Of a stretch of DNA of 64,000 nt, positions 36,291 through 50,045 are shown in pieces. Positions within the stretch are counted from its first letter, which is position 1, and each line of letters starts with the position of its first letter. The notes beneath the pieces are model-generated. The model ran no database searches. It was given only the letters and a program-made list of their open reading frames with translations, and was not told the origin of the DNA. A program made the position numbers and the translations under genes. Source of the DNA: Taenia hydatigena (Eukaryota; Platyhelminthes; Cestoda; Cyclophyllidea; Taeniidae); assembly GCA_036345935.2 (NCBI GenBank), contig JADWOT020000001.1:9686836-9750835 (forward strand), written 5' to 3'.

Positions 36291-38495
36291 AATGCTTTAG
36301 CTGCAGTTTCCTCCTAGTAAGCTGTGTAGAGGATTGCCAGCTTATTGGTTATTAACGGACTGGCAGCGTTAAAGTCGAAATCGCGTTAGGACATAGAGTT
36401 GGAAGCGTTGGTGCTGCGTCGCTGATTCCTACAATGTTATCGCGTTTGAGATGTAAAGGAGGATCGGTATGTGGGGTGCCCTCTTGGGTTGGAGTACTTA
36501 AACAGCACACTTATTTCTACTCACTGATCATGAAAAGCGGTATATTCTGTCTGCGTTCGCTACGACACTTCTGCTTAGCCTTTTGTTGCACTTGAATGAG
36601 GATGTTGTTAGACCACTTCAACAATTAGGAGTTTTGCTTTCATAGACAGGGTGCACGAGACCTAGTCTGTTAGGACACTTGTCTACTTTGAAAGTGTTTG
36701 TCTTGGAAAGCATCGTTCCGCCCTTCATGTTGTGCATTAGCTTTATTTCCAGGTGCTGTAGTCGACTCTTTGGCGTGCCCGTTGGCTGCTGCGTGAGTAT
36801 GGAGTGTCACTTGTTGAGTAGATGCCATGTGTTTGCTTGCCCATGGATTAGTAGAGCGATGGATCACCTTCGCATTGCTTGTTATTTACCAACACTACAC
36901 GTATCTTCACCTCGAACGCATACGAATTGCTTTGCGCGGCCGAGACGAGGCGAAAATTCGTCTTTCAAAGTACATTACTAGCCAAGTTCTGATTGAGTAG
37001 ATGGGTCGGTATGCAGCGATTTTACCGTCCGGCAGGCAGTCATCTCCGGTCTTTTCCTATATCGCTGATAACTTATCAAGGAAATTCTTGTCAGCAGTGA
37101 AGTAGAAAGCGAATTCGCCAAAGTGATGATGCCTTTTCAAATTATCAAACACTTTTTCACAGACAAGGAAAGCTAGTGAACACTGGACACTTTGACATTA
37201 CTTCTCTAAAGGTCAGTTGAGTTTTTGTGCACGTGCCAAACACACAGGTATTTCTTAAAACGAGTTCAGTTTTCTTTCTCTATCGTAAGTTTGCAGCCAC
37301 TTTGATTTAAAAGGCAGCGTAGAAGTAGATGCGTATATGATAGAACCAATTATTGCGGAGAAGAGAAGGCGCACACATTAACGCAGTTTGATGGGGAAGA
37401 GCTTTATGTGCTCTCTAGGGCGCATCGATGTTAGCCCAGCCCCGAGTTGTGTGTTTTTTGCCTAATTGTCACCCAAAATGAGTAAGCGAACATGTCCTAC
37501 ACACGGCTGCACAAGTATCATTCAGATGAGCACAGATAAATTGCGCACGAAAAGGCATCCGGTGTGTTGCCTAATTTGGTTATAGTATAGTGCTGTGGCA
37601 TCATGGTACCCCGTGTACTCATAGGAGATGCCAAATGTGCCTTTGATCTCCACCCACGGTAGGTTCCATAGCTCTGTTCTTTAGGCCTCACTCAGTTCTA
37701 TAAAGAATAATTAGCAAACAAAGCGCCATATTGCAGTAGAAAAGGAGGTCACGATTCTCGGCAATTTCGGCTGCAATGTGCCGTGCCTACGAACAGATCC
37801 GAGGCTGAAGTAGTAGCTCACGTGTGAATAAATTGAACTGGCGTGCATTTATGGATGACTTGTTCTTGCCAAAAGGAAGCATCAAAACCAAAGGGGAGAA
37901 CCTGGGGTCCTTGTCGAAGGCGTAACTCTTCCCGGCTGAAGGTTGGTCATCATTTGAAGCTGTGATATTCAGAGGGAAAGTGGATTGAGCATCACTACAA
38001 AGCGCATGATGCAAAATTTTGTAGTTTATGCTACTGCATCTCTATTGTCATACATACATCGTCCTTTTTATTTACCAACACTATAAAATACGAGAATCCC
38101 TTTGCTTGCTATTTCTTTGCTTTAGTAAATGTATTAGTGTGGCAAAATCAGCGTCAAACATTGCATGGATGGTACAGCAAAAGGGAGTGAAGGGAATAAA
38201 AAGAGGAAAGGCAAAATTAAGCCTCTAAAACTGTTCAGTTTATTCCAAGTAGCAAAAGGTGCCTAAAAGGCAGACAAATCCAAAATTTTTCTTTTTTATC
38301 TTTCTCCTCTTGCCCTTCTTGCATTTACGCTTCCCTTCAGCAATTGTTTTTAACGTCTACAATGACAAGTTCATTTCTTTGCACACGTTTTCTTATGCAT
38401 ACACCTGTCTGTCTCCCGTCACCAACGTCAAGATTTATTTAGTTCGGAGTTTGAAACAAGGCGGTAAACAGGGATTGTAATAGGCTCTCACGACT

Positions 38496-38702
38496 ATGGT
38501 CAATTTTTTACAGATCGCGAAAGAGAGCGGAGTCTTGTTGACGCTTGGTCAGTCATGTGAAAAAAATTTATCAACGTCTTGTAGCTTTGCAATAGTAGTT
38601 GGACGGTCTCTCTACCGCCCGCAATGCAGTATAGGTCCCAACCACCACTGTCAACAGAACCTACAATGCTACACCTTGAGGCTTAAGAACCCTTTGGATT
38701 GA
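38496..38702 (+). CDS. 68-codon open frame kept in both arms (right)
   Basis: Mirror of 16047-15841, ending CYTLRLKNPLD. Same length and borders; see the left copy for substitution counts. Confidence 0.25.
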   Translation: MVNFLQIAKESGVLLTLGQSCEKNLSTSCSFAIVVGRSLYRPQCSIGPNHHCQQNLQCYTLRLKNPLD

Positions 38703-41700
38703 TGGCTGCATCTTTTCCCATTAGTTCATCACTATTGTCAAATTGACATTCCTCCTTAGGCGGCATTGACTTGGCAATATCAATTCGACAGCTGATTTTT
38801 TCATGCTGCTGCTACTGAGCACTATATTAGTAGCGAGGATATTCTGCTTTATAGTCCGGTGACAGGATGTCGGCAGCACTGTGTTGGTGGCGCCGAGGGA
38901 GGAACCGCAAATGCGCTCATGTCTGTACAAGTACGTAAGTTGATGATCAAAGGCAAGTCATGGAAAGTACATAAATAGACTTGTAGACACATGCAATTAA
39001 CAAGCTTGGTACTAAACGGTCGGATCCGCTTTTATCATCTGCATCGGCGATGCAGAATTGATCAGCCATTCACTGATTTCAGTTATTTTATTAATGTAAT
39101 AAAATAGGTCACTCTGAGAAATCAGATCGAAAAAAACCCTAACTAACATTGAGACACTACGACAAAAAGACTAACGGATGACTTGAATGCCGCATTAGCA
39201 TTGTGGTGAGACGGGAATGGCAGGACGGGATGGTGGCTGTTGTCAACACATCACTTCAATAGGAAGCGGTATTATGACCCATGGATAAAAAGCCGAGAAA
39301 CTCGTTTGTGCTCTTGCTGCTTAAGGCAATTCGACTGTTGGCAGTCGTAGCTTGCTAGTGGTTCTAGCCTCACCAGCAATGTTCACGAAGCTGATCAAGA
39401 AAGATTAGAGGAGCTCCAATGGTCTGCATGACCGCAACCATGTCCACGGAAGAGATTGGCCTGATCACTAATGCAAATCAAATACTCTTGTAATCTCATC
39501 CTTCTTAGCGCTGCTCACCTTTTGTCTACTTAATTGCGAAATCAATAGGAGGACATTCATCCCATTTTCTACACAGTCGGTTTTTAAAGTAAAACAACTT
39601 AAATTCACTGAAGTATTTGCAGGCTTCTAGAAAATGAGTGATGTATGTGCAGTGAATGGGAGGATAAGTGCAGATATGTGAGGTATCAGGTGAAGGGGTT
39701 GGGAAGGGAAGCATTTACAGACAAGGATCACTACGTACAGAATACTGCAGAAGGCAAACACAAATACAATAAGAAGTTGTTTGTTGTTGAGACAGACGAG
39801 AGTAAAATTCGATGATGGAACGAGAATCACCCAATCATTTGGGTGCACTAATTGGACTTAAACAGAGGTTTACTTTGCCTTGATAGGACTGACTTCACGA
39901 TTCTTCATCTTACGTTGCCTTCTATCAATATCGACCAGACCTAAGTTGGTGCTGCGTAACTCGAGAACGACCGTCAAGTCCCAATCCTAATTAAATTTGG
40001 ATAAGAGCGGTATAAATGAGTGCAGCTACTTGACCAAGCTCACCACACATCAAGGGGACCTCAATTGCCATTGCTTAGTACAAGAACTGTCGCAAGCAAG
40101 TACGGTAGGAAACAAGATGCAGACATCCCGTCCTGATTAAATCGAAGCTGAAACGAGTTAACTTAAAGTGGGTTTCACCTCTCACGGAATTCTTTTCCGA
40201 AATCGTCTAGCGACGCATCGCCCGCAACTAAATTGCCACTCTTTGTATCAAGAACATAGGAAAAATCAATTATGGGTGACAACGAGCTACGGTGCCTCGT
40301 TTCCTCTCAGATCTGCTTCAAAAGAGATGAATAAGGCTATACCGTTATGCTTGTGCTACCTTAGGATTCTTTACCATAATAGACGTACTACAATTCGGCC
40401 ATAGAGATATAACTACCTGAATTGCACTATTTGAACAGCTGGCAATCTTCCTGACCACGTTAAGGCCATCTCTGACCTTGGTGTCTAATTCTGGTGGCAT
40501 TTTTTGATGTTTGATCAGCATTCCATGCATCAAGTTCACTGCGTAGTTTGATAAGTGATAGAACACCCCAACCAAAACCGACCGACAGTCCTTATGAGCC
40601 AACATCGCTCGATTCCCACACTCTCACCAGCGACAATACGACCTGGAGGCATGGACTATGGCAACATTTAGTTGATCTTCCATTTATCACTACCATTGTA
40701 AGTGTTGGTTTCGAGATTCAGTCTTTCCGACCTAGTTGACCTTTTTCGGTCGGGTTGATAGTCGAGTAATTTCTATCATTCTTATGTGTGTGTAGTTCCC
40801 TTAGTAGCATGTTATTAACTCTGTTGTTTGAATTTGGGTGGGTTTGGATAAAACTTTTATAAAGTCACTTAAGTTAAGGTGTTTTTTTCGTAGATAGTCG
40901 ATCGCCCTTCTTGGTCGAGCACCGATCAGCCATGTGGCCTAAATAGGGCCTGACCTATGGAAGTTCATTAACACTGTTGGCTTAATTCGCAGATCGAAAG
41001 TACTGACCCCACAATTAATAAACGTAGGGCCTTAGCTCTATGGTTCAACCGGGATCGTTGAAAATGATTACCGATCTAATGCTGAGATAACGCCGTTGTC
41101 TATTGAGATTCAGATAAATAGTTTATTTATAACCATAACTCGTCAAGGCAGGTTAAAGGGGATGACCATTGTTTTCACTGCCAGGCATCACTTTCTCCTT
41201 CACTCGTACGCAGGACGCACTATGCCTCTGACGGTTAACAATCACACTCTCGGTTAGGACGCAAAACGCGGTCTTTCATTAATAACCATCTCACTTTTGG
41301 CAGTCCTAATTAGGGGCGTAGGCACTGTCTACAGCCCTTTATAAGTTCCACATTCAAAATTTCATTAAGAAAATTCACTTTAAGCTGCACCTTGAAATTC
41401 GGATGACTTAATAATCATGAAAAGAGGTGTGCTACAGCCCATTTCTTTTATTCAGGGTCACAACCAAACATCAACTCATGATGAGGCAGAGCGAGTGGTC
41501 TATTGGCTACTGAAGTACTACTCCTCATGCCTCATTTAGAAAATGTCATGACAAAACACAGGACTGAAGGTTTAGTCAGTAGAGTTGAAATCTATAGATG
41601 GTTAGAGTGCAGAATGCGTAGCACTAGCATCTGTTTTCGCATCAAAAGTCTACCTTTAGAATGCCCTTACCAGTTCTGTTGGAGACAGCATTCACCAAAC

Positions 41701-43587
41701 AGCGAGAAATGCATTCAACTCTAGGAAATGGATGGGTTGGCTGTTATCTACTCTGTGTAAGATGCAACGGAGTTGTTTAAAAAAGCAAAATATTACGTGC
41801 ACTTTTGTACCGAGTGAAATGATACTCTCCCTTGCCTTTAGTTACAGACCTTCCGACCTGGATGCTTTTGTTAATTACGTCGGCCACTTCTTCACGCGGC
41901 AAATTTGGATTGTCGTTTTGCGTGGGTTTTCTGGTAAATGCAATTGCGCTCGGTTTTTGGTTGAAGAAGATTTAGTTGTGTAACGGTGATAACGCTTCAG
42001 TAAATAATAAACACACCTCGGTTTGAATGATTTTTTTGAACTTAGAAACCACTAAGGGCACATTTTGGCAACTAGAAGCGATTGTCAAGGCTTTTACCGG
42101 TAGAGGGCATTGGGATGGATTTCCATTAGCTTGATTCTCTTCACTGAATGCTTGGTGCTTACTAGTTTAGCATTTTCACAGAGAATATGGGACGGCCTTA
42201 AGCGTTGTATCCTAAATTTGTCCTTGGCTTGTATTCGACCAGCATCCACCACCTTGTTGTTATTAAATTTTGAGGTGGAATGTCAACTCCACTGATGCTT
42301 TGCTCAGTAGTCATCGCTCCGCGAGTCCGGCAAGCAGAGCGACGTTTTCACAGCTGCGATAGGGGCTGCTTTGGCAGAGACGCTACCACAGAAGAAGTAA
42401 TTCATCTGAGTCTATGTGTAGGGTTATGCTAAAGAGAATGTTTGTCAGTCCACAAAACGGCAACAGTAATTCAAGATGAGTGTTAGCGCAAACGGAGTCG
42501 CAATGTCGCATGCTCCTACTAGTTAATTTCCCTGCTTGCATTCTATCCGACTGCCTCTTAGTTGCTATTGTAAACTGCATTTGATTCACTTGACAATAGT
42601 AAGTCCGACTAACTTATTTGATAATTATTTATTTGAGCTACCAGTCAAAAATGATTTGATGAATATTATTTATAACCGGATTTGGAGACTGCTTCCACGA
42701 ATTCTTCCTGAGTTGAGGTGGTTGTGTGCTGATTACGGATTTTAGTAGGAGCAGCATTAATGTTGATGTCGCTGTTGGTGCAAATGCGCAGCCTGAGTCT
42801 GCTGACTGTTTGATGCAGTTGTCTAAGTGCGGAAAATCACTCTTGTTAGATTGACCTTTGCCGGAGGTCTCCTTTGACGCGAGCGCTTCTGCTGGTACTA
42901 GTAATGCCATCTGGCCTCTATCTTTCCTTTCCCTAATCATTCTTACTCTGATTCAGGGACCGCGCCATTCAGTAAACATGTCACCAATGAAAAGGCTAAT
43001 AAATGAATTGATAGGGTTTTGTCAATCTGCGTTCTCGGACCGCAGTAGTAGGAAGATTAGCTATTTTTCTAAAAGACACTTCTTTCAATGCGGACATATC
43101 CATGCAAGCAATCGCTACTCATGCAAAGGTTAGAGAAAACCTTGCTTGATGGTATCATTTGGGCACCCAAAATTGACCTTAATGAACGCGTTTAGAAGGT
43201 GCATTCTGTGTTATTAACCATGAGGTTGCGCGAAGCCGAGTCACGAATCAGATCAGCAGGACAGTTTTGATGCTCAAACCGTGATTTACAATTAAACCCT
43301 TGGAGCATCTCTCTGTGCCCTAAGGCTGCAAAAGAAAACTGCACTATACAATGGGAAGGAATTGAATGGAGTGATGGGTGAGAGTTTAAAAATGAATTAG
43401 AATCATATTCATTCATTGCGGTTAAGCAGGTGGTTGATCTGCATCACTTGAATCTGTTTATTTATTAATTCACCCCTCTCGCCATTCATGTATGCGATTT
43501 TTTGCCCTGGTTACTGAGCCCTGTCGATCGATCGTCCGTTTAATGGGGTAATGGGGGTGCAACGAGGGTAGGCCAGATGTTCTCATT

Positions 43588-43674
43588 GATTCATCGATCG
43601 ACCAGCGCGAATGAGTCAGCAAAGGGACGCACGCTGAGAGTGCACGCCATCGAGGTCTCGACCACCCATCCACT
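43588..43674. promoter_or_regulatory. 87-base block identical in both arms (right)
   Basis: Mirror of 10653-10739. Flanking similarity stays near 93 percent through about 43468, then falls. Confidence 0.35.
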
Positions 43675-45289
43675 GGCCCATGCAGCAGAAGCTTTTCTAC
43701 GATTACCTGTAGTCGTCACACCTCAGTGACGGACTGACGCGACCTTGGAATTGAGGCACTAAAAGTGTCTAGTGAAAGCAGGGTGACATCTGAAATGCCA
43801 GCAAAACCACTTAAGGAAAAGGAGACTTCTAGCAAAAGCAATTCAACGCAAAATATTTTCTGCGGATACCGGAGAGCCATAGAAGCTGAGTACGGGCGAA
43901 TCTTCGCATTGAATTGCCACTAATGTATCGTGAATTGGACCCTTTGCTCGCACATTTTCCTTGCTAAAATGCAAATCTCAAACAAGTTAAACAATAATTA
44001 AAGATGGCACGCACGTGTTGAATTCCATTTCGATATCTACCAGGGAAAGACGGAGGCCTTGTCAATCGCTCCAAATTGCAGAGGTTAAATTCATTCCCAT
44101 CGCGAGTTTGGTCCCGCTACCACCACCTGGTCAGGACTCGGAGGTCACCTAATTAATAAAAATAATTAAACTACTGGTGGTGGAGAGGAGACTAGCCGCA
44201 TAGCCATACATGGTTTCATCCGAAAAATCTCGCCGCTACTTTCTCAATAGCAGGTAACATCAATCGTTGTTTGATGTCTTACTAAGCTGCTACACTTGGG
44301 GTTGGGTGGAGACCGCACGCTACCTGTGGACTGGGCACCCACTTTTAAAGGGAAGAAGAAGTTCATTTGCAACGGAGGTGTTCACGTGTGGGCACAGTTG
44401 TGGTGAGGTGGTGACGGTGCCTATGGGATGCCCAATTCCAGCTATAGCAGACCACGACTTTCGACGATTAAGAAGACATAACAAAGAGATATTAATGCTT
44501 CTATGGAAATGACTTTAAATAGAATTTGAAAGATTTCACATTGCAAATGCAGGGTAGTCAATGTTGACCCTTCGTTGTTTAATTGTCGATATCAGGAAGG
44601 GGCTTTATATCAACTCATCCGTACACCTTCTTCAAACAAACTCTACTACTACTGTTTCCACACCAAAAGCCAATTTTGAGAAAATCAAGTAGGTGGTGCA
44701 TTTTACGGACACGAGAAGATTTTGTCCACTACAAAAAAGGACTCCATGCGCATTACCTTGGAAATACCTCTTAAATGTTTGCACCTGTATCGCCTCCCCC
44801 CTGTAGTAGCAGGCTATGTTTCTTAGATCTTGTGTGATGCCGTAGGTGCCAGATTAAAGAATCCGAAATACAAGAACATGAAGATCCAGGTTCTCAATTG
44901 AGCTAGCGAAAAATTGATTATTTAAATAGCTGTTTTGCGTACCATAAATATTGTGATTTTTTAACTAGTTCATTAAACATCGAATAAAGGGAATCACAGA
45001 AGAGGAATATGATGATACATTGGGTGTATGGTCCACCGTACCATCAACAGCAATGACACCGCCGATCATATTGAGAAAAGTTAACGTCAAGCAAACAATC
45101 ATTCAGAACTAAATAACTTAGAGAAGTGGTATTTTCGCACAAAATGAACGAACCCATGTCTCTCCTAAAGGAACACAGACGTTCAAAACCAAAGTGCCAA
45201 CAGGAAGCACAAGAATCTGCCTCTCGATGAACGCTGTACCTATCATACAATACTGGAAAGGAGTGTACCCAAGGTTTAGTTACTCTTAT

Positions 45290-45425
45290 CATCTAGATAA
45301 ATATGTTCGACGCCTGAAAATGATTGAAACAACTAGCGTGGTCTAGAGGCCAGCCCACACGACGAGGGTACAAGGACAATCCAAGTGACCGTAAATAAGA
45401 CTTGGGGCTGGACAGACAGCAAATG
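45290..45425 (+). mobile_element. Partial LTR-like repeat, right arm
   Basis: Mirror of 8917-9050: GTGGTCTAGAGGCCAGCCC followed by CAATCCAAGTGACCG. The ends are eroded as on the left. Confidence 0.45.
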
Positions 45426-45532
45426 TAAAAATTCTTTTGCTAAATATTTTATTGCTATGTTAAATTGCAACGACATGTTGTCTGGTTTACACATAAACAC
45501 CTAACTGAGTCCTTCATTGTTCACAGGCTGAC

Positions 45533-45715
45533 TGCAGCATCCCATGGCTCCCTTGAAGGCGAATAGGGAGAACACTAGGTTAGAATGCATATATTCAACA
45601 GACAGAGGGAAATCAGTGCTGACATGGCTCGGGGGCCAGCCTACGCAGCTAGGGCAATACGGCAACCTCTGTCACCCTGACTGAAACACGTAGTCTAACT
45701 AAACAAAATATTACA
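45533..45715 (+). mobile_element. LTR-like repeat, right arm, mirror of 8622-8805
   Basis: Starts TGCAGCATCCCATGGCTCCC and ends AAAATATTACA. Flanked by CTGAC and ATGAC, a possible 5-base target duplication with one change. Confidence 0.65.
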
Positions 45716-45966
45716 ATGACAGTGTTCTAGATCCTCCGCATGTTGTTCACACAAGCTGCATTTGCAGGGATTTCTTCAGTCGCCTCCCCACCTCTGCGTC
45801 TATGCCTAATACGAGAAAGTTAATTGGTCTGAGACACACTTACTGTCTTATACAAAACGTTGATTAATGGCGTTTCAATAGCAAGTTGCCCGATGGTCAT
45901 TGTCGGCGCTGGGAGATACGCCCTGTGTTCCTGCCACTGGCCTAAAAGATGCGGTTAAGGAAATAT

Positions 45967-46154
45967 TATAATATTTTGTTTGTTTGAAATACCGGTTTCG
46001 GTTAGAGTCACAGAGAGGTAGCCATATTGCCCCAGCTGCAAAGGCTAGCCTCTAGGCCATGCCACCTGCTTGTTCCCTTTTGTCGGTTGAATGTATATAT
46101 TCTGCTCTAGCATCCTGCCTACTTTTGTCTTCAAGAGAGCCTCGGGACGCTACA
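45967..46154 (-). mobile_element. LTR-like repeat, right arm, mirror of 8174-8369
   Basis: On the minus strand it starts TGTAGCGTCCCGAGGC, which is better preserved than the left copy; the far end has decayed from ATTACA to ATTATA. It faces the copy at 45533-45715, reproducing the inverted pair seen on the left. Confidence 0.6.
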
Positions 46155-46357
46155 ACATGAGTACTGCACTACTACAATGCTAAAAACATCCAAAAATTTA
46201 CAAGGAAATCAAATTATTGGCAATAAGAATCCATGAAAAGACTTGTTCTTGACTGATATGCTTTCTCTCAGGACAAATCACATGTCACCGACAACAGCTG
46301 ATCAATGCTGTGGCAAAAGTGGCTATGTTGGTTGAAGTGTTGGGGTGACTTCCGTGT

Positions 46358-46582
46358 ATGGCGACGATTTCTTCGCTCCTGAGAAAGGTTATCACATTCC
46401 GTTTTTTAGTTGCAAAGGATATGGTAAATGTCTCCCCTATTTTGCGCAGTCATTGGTGCTTTGAAAGACTTCACACTCTTTCATCACGAGGCTTGCTGCC
46501 CAATTTGACGACGTGTAATTTATTTGGCACTCCTTCCATGAGGCGGAGAACCGCAGTATTAGGGCATCGAGTATGTGCGTGA
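46358..46582 (+). pseudogene. Right counterpart of the 115-codon frame, stopped early
   Basis: MATISSLLRKVITFRFLV start; the same frame as 6879-6532 for 74 codons, then TGA where the left has TGG. Beyond the stop the two arms remain alike to about 46665. Could equally be conserved non-coding DNA. Confidence 0.3.
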
Positions 46583-46638
46583 AGGCGAACGCTTAGAAGG
46601 TTGTGTCCTTGGTGGGACTCCAGATGTCACAAACTTGA

Positions 46639-46899
46639 TCTTTTTCTCGTCCCTAATCTCTGCTGTGAGTTTACCTGGTAAATGGCTACATTTATATCGT
46701 GCAAAATAGTTTCTAATCGATAAAAGAAATGGAACGTCAGAGCTGTGATGTACCTGTTAAAACCAAGATGGATGGAGTGATGTCCCAAGAGTCCATCTAC
46801 TTTCTGCTATGTAGAAAATTCGGGTTTTTTAGATGCCTTTTTACATCAATGCTGATTACATTGAGTACGAGCGAGTCGACAAAGCCCGTAGGGCGGAGA
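46639..46899 (-). CDS. Exons of the same unidentified gene (right copy)
   Basis: Mirror of 6121-6610: exon 46899-46845, a 38-base intron (46844-46807, acceptor TTTTCTACATAG), exon 46806-46675 (44 codons). Here the downstream intron seen on the left is reduced to 12 bases, GTAAACTCACAG (46674-46663), so the frame reads straight through VNSQ into QRLGTRKRSSL and a stop. The frame is intact despite many replacement differences. Functional status unknown; it could be a pseudogene that happens to be open. Confidence 0.45.
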
Positions 46900-46919
46900 C
46901 TGTGAATGCAATTTTTAGT

Positions 46920-47462
46920 ACTGATGTACACAAGAATGCGATTTTCGCTCCCCTAGACACTTTCATACTATCGATCTACACAAAACTGCGATTTTTCCTC
47001 CTTTCGTGGACACTTTTGTAGCATTAATCTACACGGGACAACAATTTTCGCGCCCTTCCATAGGGAAGAATGGTGTATTAGGCTGCACGAGACTGCGATA
47101 TTCGGGCAATCTGTAGTCAATTTTGTTGTATTTGTCCACAAGCGACTGTAATTTTCACTCATTGTGTGGGCAATTTTGTTGGATTTGTCCACAAGCGACT
47201 GCGATTTGTGCTCATGTGTGGGCTAGATTTTTTTGTTTGTTCACAAGTGACTGGGATTTGCGCTCATTGTGTGGGCAATTCTGTTGTATTGATATGCACG
47301 ATAAATGCGATTTTCGCTCATCCTGTAGGCTAGATTGTTGTATTTGTTCACAAGTGACTGGAGTTTGCGCTCATTGTGTGGGCAATTGTGTTGTATTTGT
47401 CCACACGAAACTGCGATTTGTGCTTATCCTGTCGGCTGGATTGTTATATTTGTTCACAACAG
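46920..47462 (-). repeat. 53-base minisatellite, about 11 units (right arm)
   Basis: Reverse-complement counterpart of 5640-6075, with roughly three more units. Typical unit (plus strand): GACTGCGATTTGTGCTCAT, GTGTGGGCAATTTTGTTGTA, TTTGTCCACAAG. Unit sequences differ between arms, so the array changed in number after the duplication. Confidence 0.9.
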
Positions 47463-47469
47463 AAAAAGT

Positions 47470-49485
47470 GATGAATAAATAGGCATGGGCGATCCAGAGT
47501 GCTTTTGACGTCCATTTGGTTCCACCCTCTTTCATTAAGACCGAATTAAAAAACGCTGAATCCGACTGTCACGTAGTGAGGAAGGGGAGTGCAAATGTTA
47601 GGTCGCCGTGTGCCCCAATTTTGGCAGTCTATGTGATGTGACTTCTACACAGATATCGATTGCCTCATGGTGCTTAACTTAGATATGCTACCTTTTGGTT
47701 AGTTTTTGGTTATCATCCTCGGTTTTAAGTTTATGACTGCTCTTTGTTGTCTCATTGTGAAACATTATCATCTGCTCAGTTGCTTCCTTCACATAATGCC
47801 TCCATGCTCCGTTAACCATTCATTCCCACTTCACTATGACCCTACTCTTCTTACCGACAAGGAACGTGATGCAGCAAAGGCAGTGATCTACAACGCATTG
47901 TTGAACCTACACCGTTCTACCACATTGAGGCTGTTGCTGCAGCACTATCTTGGCGACCACGAGCCCAGAGACCGTTGACGATCTCCTGGACAGCTCAGTC
48001 TCCTTCGCGTCATCGTGGAACGCAACACTGCAGGTTACGTACGGTTAGGCGGCGAAGGGGCTACCTCGGCAGTCAAGAAAGTGAGACTGACAGAAATGGG
48101 GAAGAGCCTTAATGGGGCCCGGATCATCGCCACGGAATTGGAGGCGAGGGTGGCTGAGTTCCTAGTAATGACTATCGTCTTCTGTCCCTTGCTTTTTTAA
48201 ACTTTTACCGCTCTCCTATTCATCTACTCACAACACTAAATACTCAGCTACTTCACAACAATTTTTGTCCCTGTTCACGCAGTCATCCATCATTTGCCCT
48301 TCATCGTTTTATTTTCTTCGTTCACGTATTATTTTTGTATTAATTCACTAAATATGGCTTCATTTGTAAACTCAACGAATTCGGTTTCGTCTGTTCGATG
48401 TGGCATTGATTCCTCTGATCAATTCATTTGGTGGATTGTTTTAAATTGTTTGACAGTGCTAATGGATTAGTCGCGTGTTTTGAGATTGCCTGAAGATGGT
48501 CGCAGATTAGAAGTCACGGTGCTGACGTGCACAGCGTGTCCATCGGTGAGGCGCGTGGTTGGATTGTGGATGTTGGAGGAGGTTGATTTGTTCCAGGTGT
48601 GCTAAGGTACTGCTAACCCAGTCGACTCCGATGCAGTTGTCTAGTCTCTTAGACATATTGATGGGTTTGTTCCATTTGTAGACAACGCTATTCGCAGACA
48701 CTGAACGCGTGTCTAGCTGATCAGCAGATGAGAGCGAGTCAATAGGAAATCGTCTGTATTTGAAATATGCGCTCACCACTTTTGGGATTGTTTTAGGTGG
48801 CGAGGCTGAGATGAGTGCGTTTTGTGTGAAAGGGGAGGGTGAGATGTCAGTGTATGTGGCTTGGGACTGATCACGTACGTACCTTTTTCACCGCTTTGGG
48901 CCCGTTTGTTTTTGCCCATCGTTTGCTTCAAATTCCGTCAAAGTGGTGGGATTGACCTTGATAGGGAATGGAAATTGACTGTTGGCTTTTTTTGCGTTGA
49001 AGGGTTGTGACTATCGTGTGCATACGACAATGTGCCTACAACTTATCAATCATCGGCCAGTATTTGCCTACTTTGAAGGATTTGTGCATTGCATTATGAG
49101 AAAGCAAAGTGTTCAATCAGCTGTATTTTAAATCTCCGGAGTGAAGCTGTTTGTTAATTTCAGTCTCATGTTTAAGCCGTGGTGGTTGTAAAGACGAACC
49201 TGCAAATGCTTTCTGATCTGTATCGAATCACTGATAAATGCCAAGGTAGTTTTGGAACAGCTGACATTGCTCGCCAGGTGCTGGCTTCGATGGTTGCTGA
49301 AGTACCTTTTTCTCCTTTTGCTTTGTCATGTTGTGCTTTCTTCACTTGCTTCATTTGTTGGCATCGAACGTCCAAGTGAGTGCACGGGGGACAGGTGCTT
49401 TTACAAGTTAGTAGATTGTCCTTTTTAAAACTCCCCATGTACTGCATCTGTAGTTGATTTAACTCTCAGTTTCGGTTGATGGGGC
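47470..49485. other. Right arm upstream of the 36-base intron, gene remnants possible
   Basis: Plus-strand fragments include LTDKERDAAKAVIYNALLNL (about 47870), GYVRLGGEGATSAVKKVRL (about 48035), RVLRLPEDGRRLEVTVLTC (about 48475) and LSDLYRITDKCQGSFG (about 49208). They could be exons of the gene ending near 49827 or 50045, but in-frame stops and a frameshift lie between them. Part of this is deleted in the left arm. Confidence 0.3.
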
Positions 49486-50045
49486 ATGTTTGGCAATGTT
49501 GTCTTCGGCGGAGGTGTCCGCAGTCTCTTCCATTTGCCCAATATGTTTATTTTGGTCGAGCGTTATGTCTGCTTCGGTCTTGACTTCAAGGGATTTACTC
49601 GAGACAACCTACTTTCCTTGTTGTCCCCACTTGATGCTATGAACGATTCGTCGATGCCATGCGGCCTAGTAAGACGAAATCATGTTTATATAACTGAAGT
49701 AGTACTGCGGGATGCGCGTTCAGGAGGCTCTTTGCAAGTAATTGATTGACTAATGCACCTGCACTCTTTACAGACTTTCTACAAACCACTGAAAATTTCC
49801 AAAAATATTATTACAAATGTGCATTGAATGTGGTTGTGGGCAAGAGGCGGGAGGACAACTTTAATCAAGTCGTGGATCAACGTAGCCGTTGTCCTGAGCC
49901 CAAGACACCTCCGTCCCAGCTTGTAATAAAAATGTCTAGAAGTGACCAACTTTCGCATAGTAATGGTGGTAGAAGGGAAGAGGAGGATTGTTTGAATGAA
50001 CCACGTGGTGAAGGAGCGGATGGTATTCGCGATTCCCGAGTTTAA
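49486..50045 (+). CDS. Candidate terminal exons around a 36-base intron (right arm), unidentified
   Basis: A 36-base GT..AG intron (49738-49773, GACTAAT inside, acceptor CTCTTTACAG) separates an 84-codon open frame (HLPNMFILVERYVCFG, ITEVVLRDARSGG) from downstream sequence. Joined at phase 0, the protein ends after 17 more codons (KISKNIITNVH). An alternative downstream frame stays open to 50045 (FLQTTENFQKYYYKCALNV, then a polar tail ending GIRDSRV). That downstream frame shows about 20 replacement and 9-10 synonymous differences from the left arm, weak evidence of past constraint. Which frame is real cannot be settled by eye. Confidence 0.3.

Larger units (their letters stand above)
36290..45290. 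other. Middle right arm, mostly anonymous DNA
   Basis: Mirror of 9050-18230. Besides the 38496-38702 frame and the 43588-43674 block it holds only short open frames, and no RNA gene that I recognise. Confidence 0.4.
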
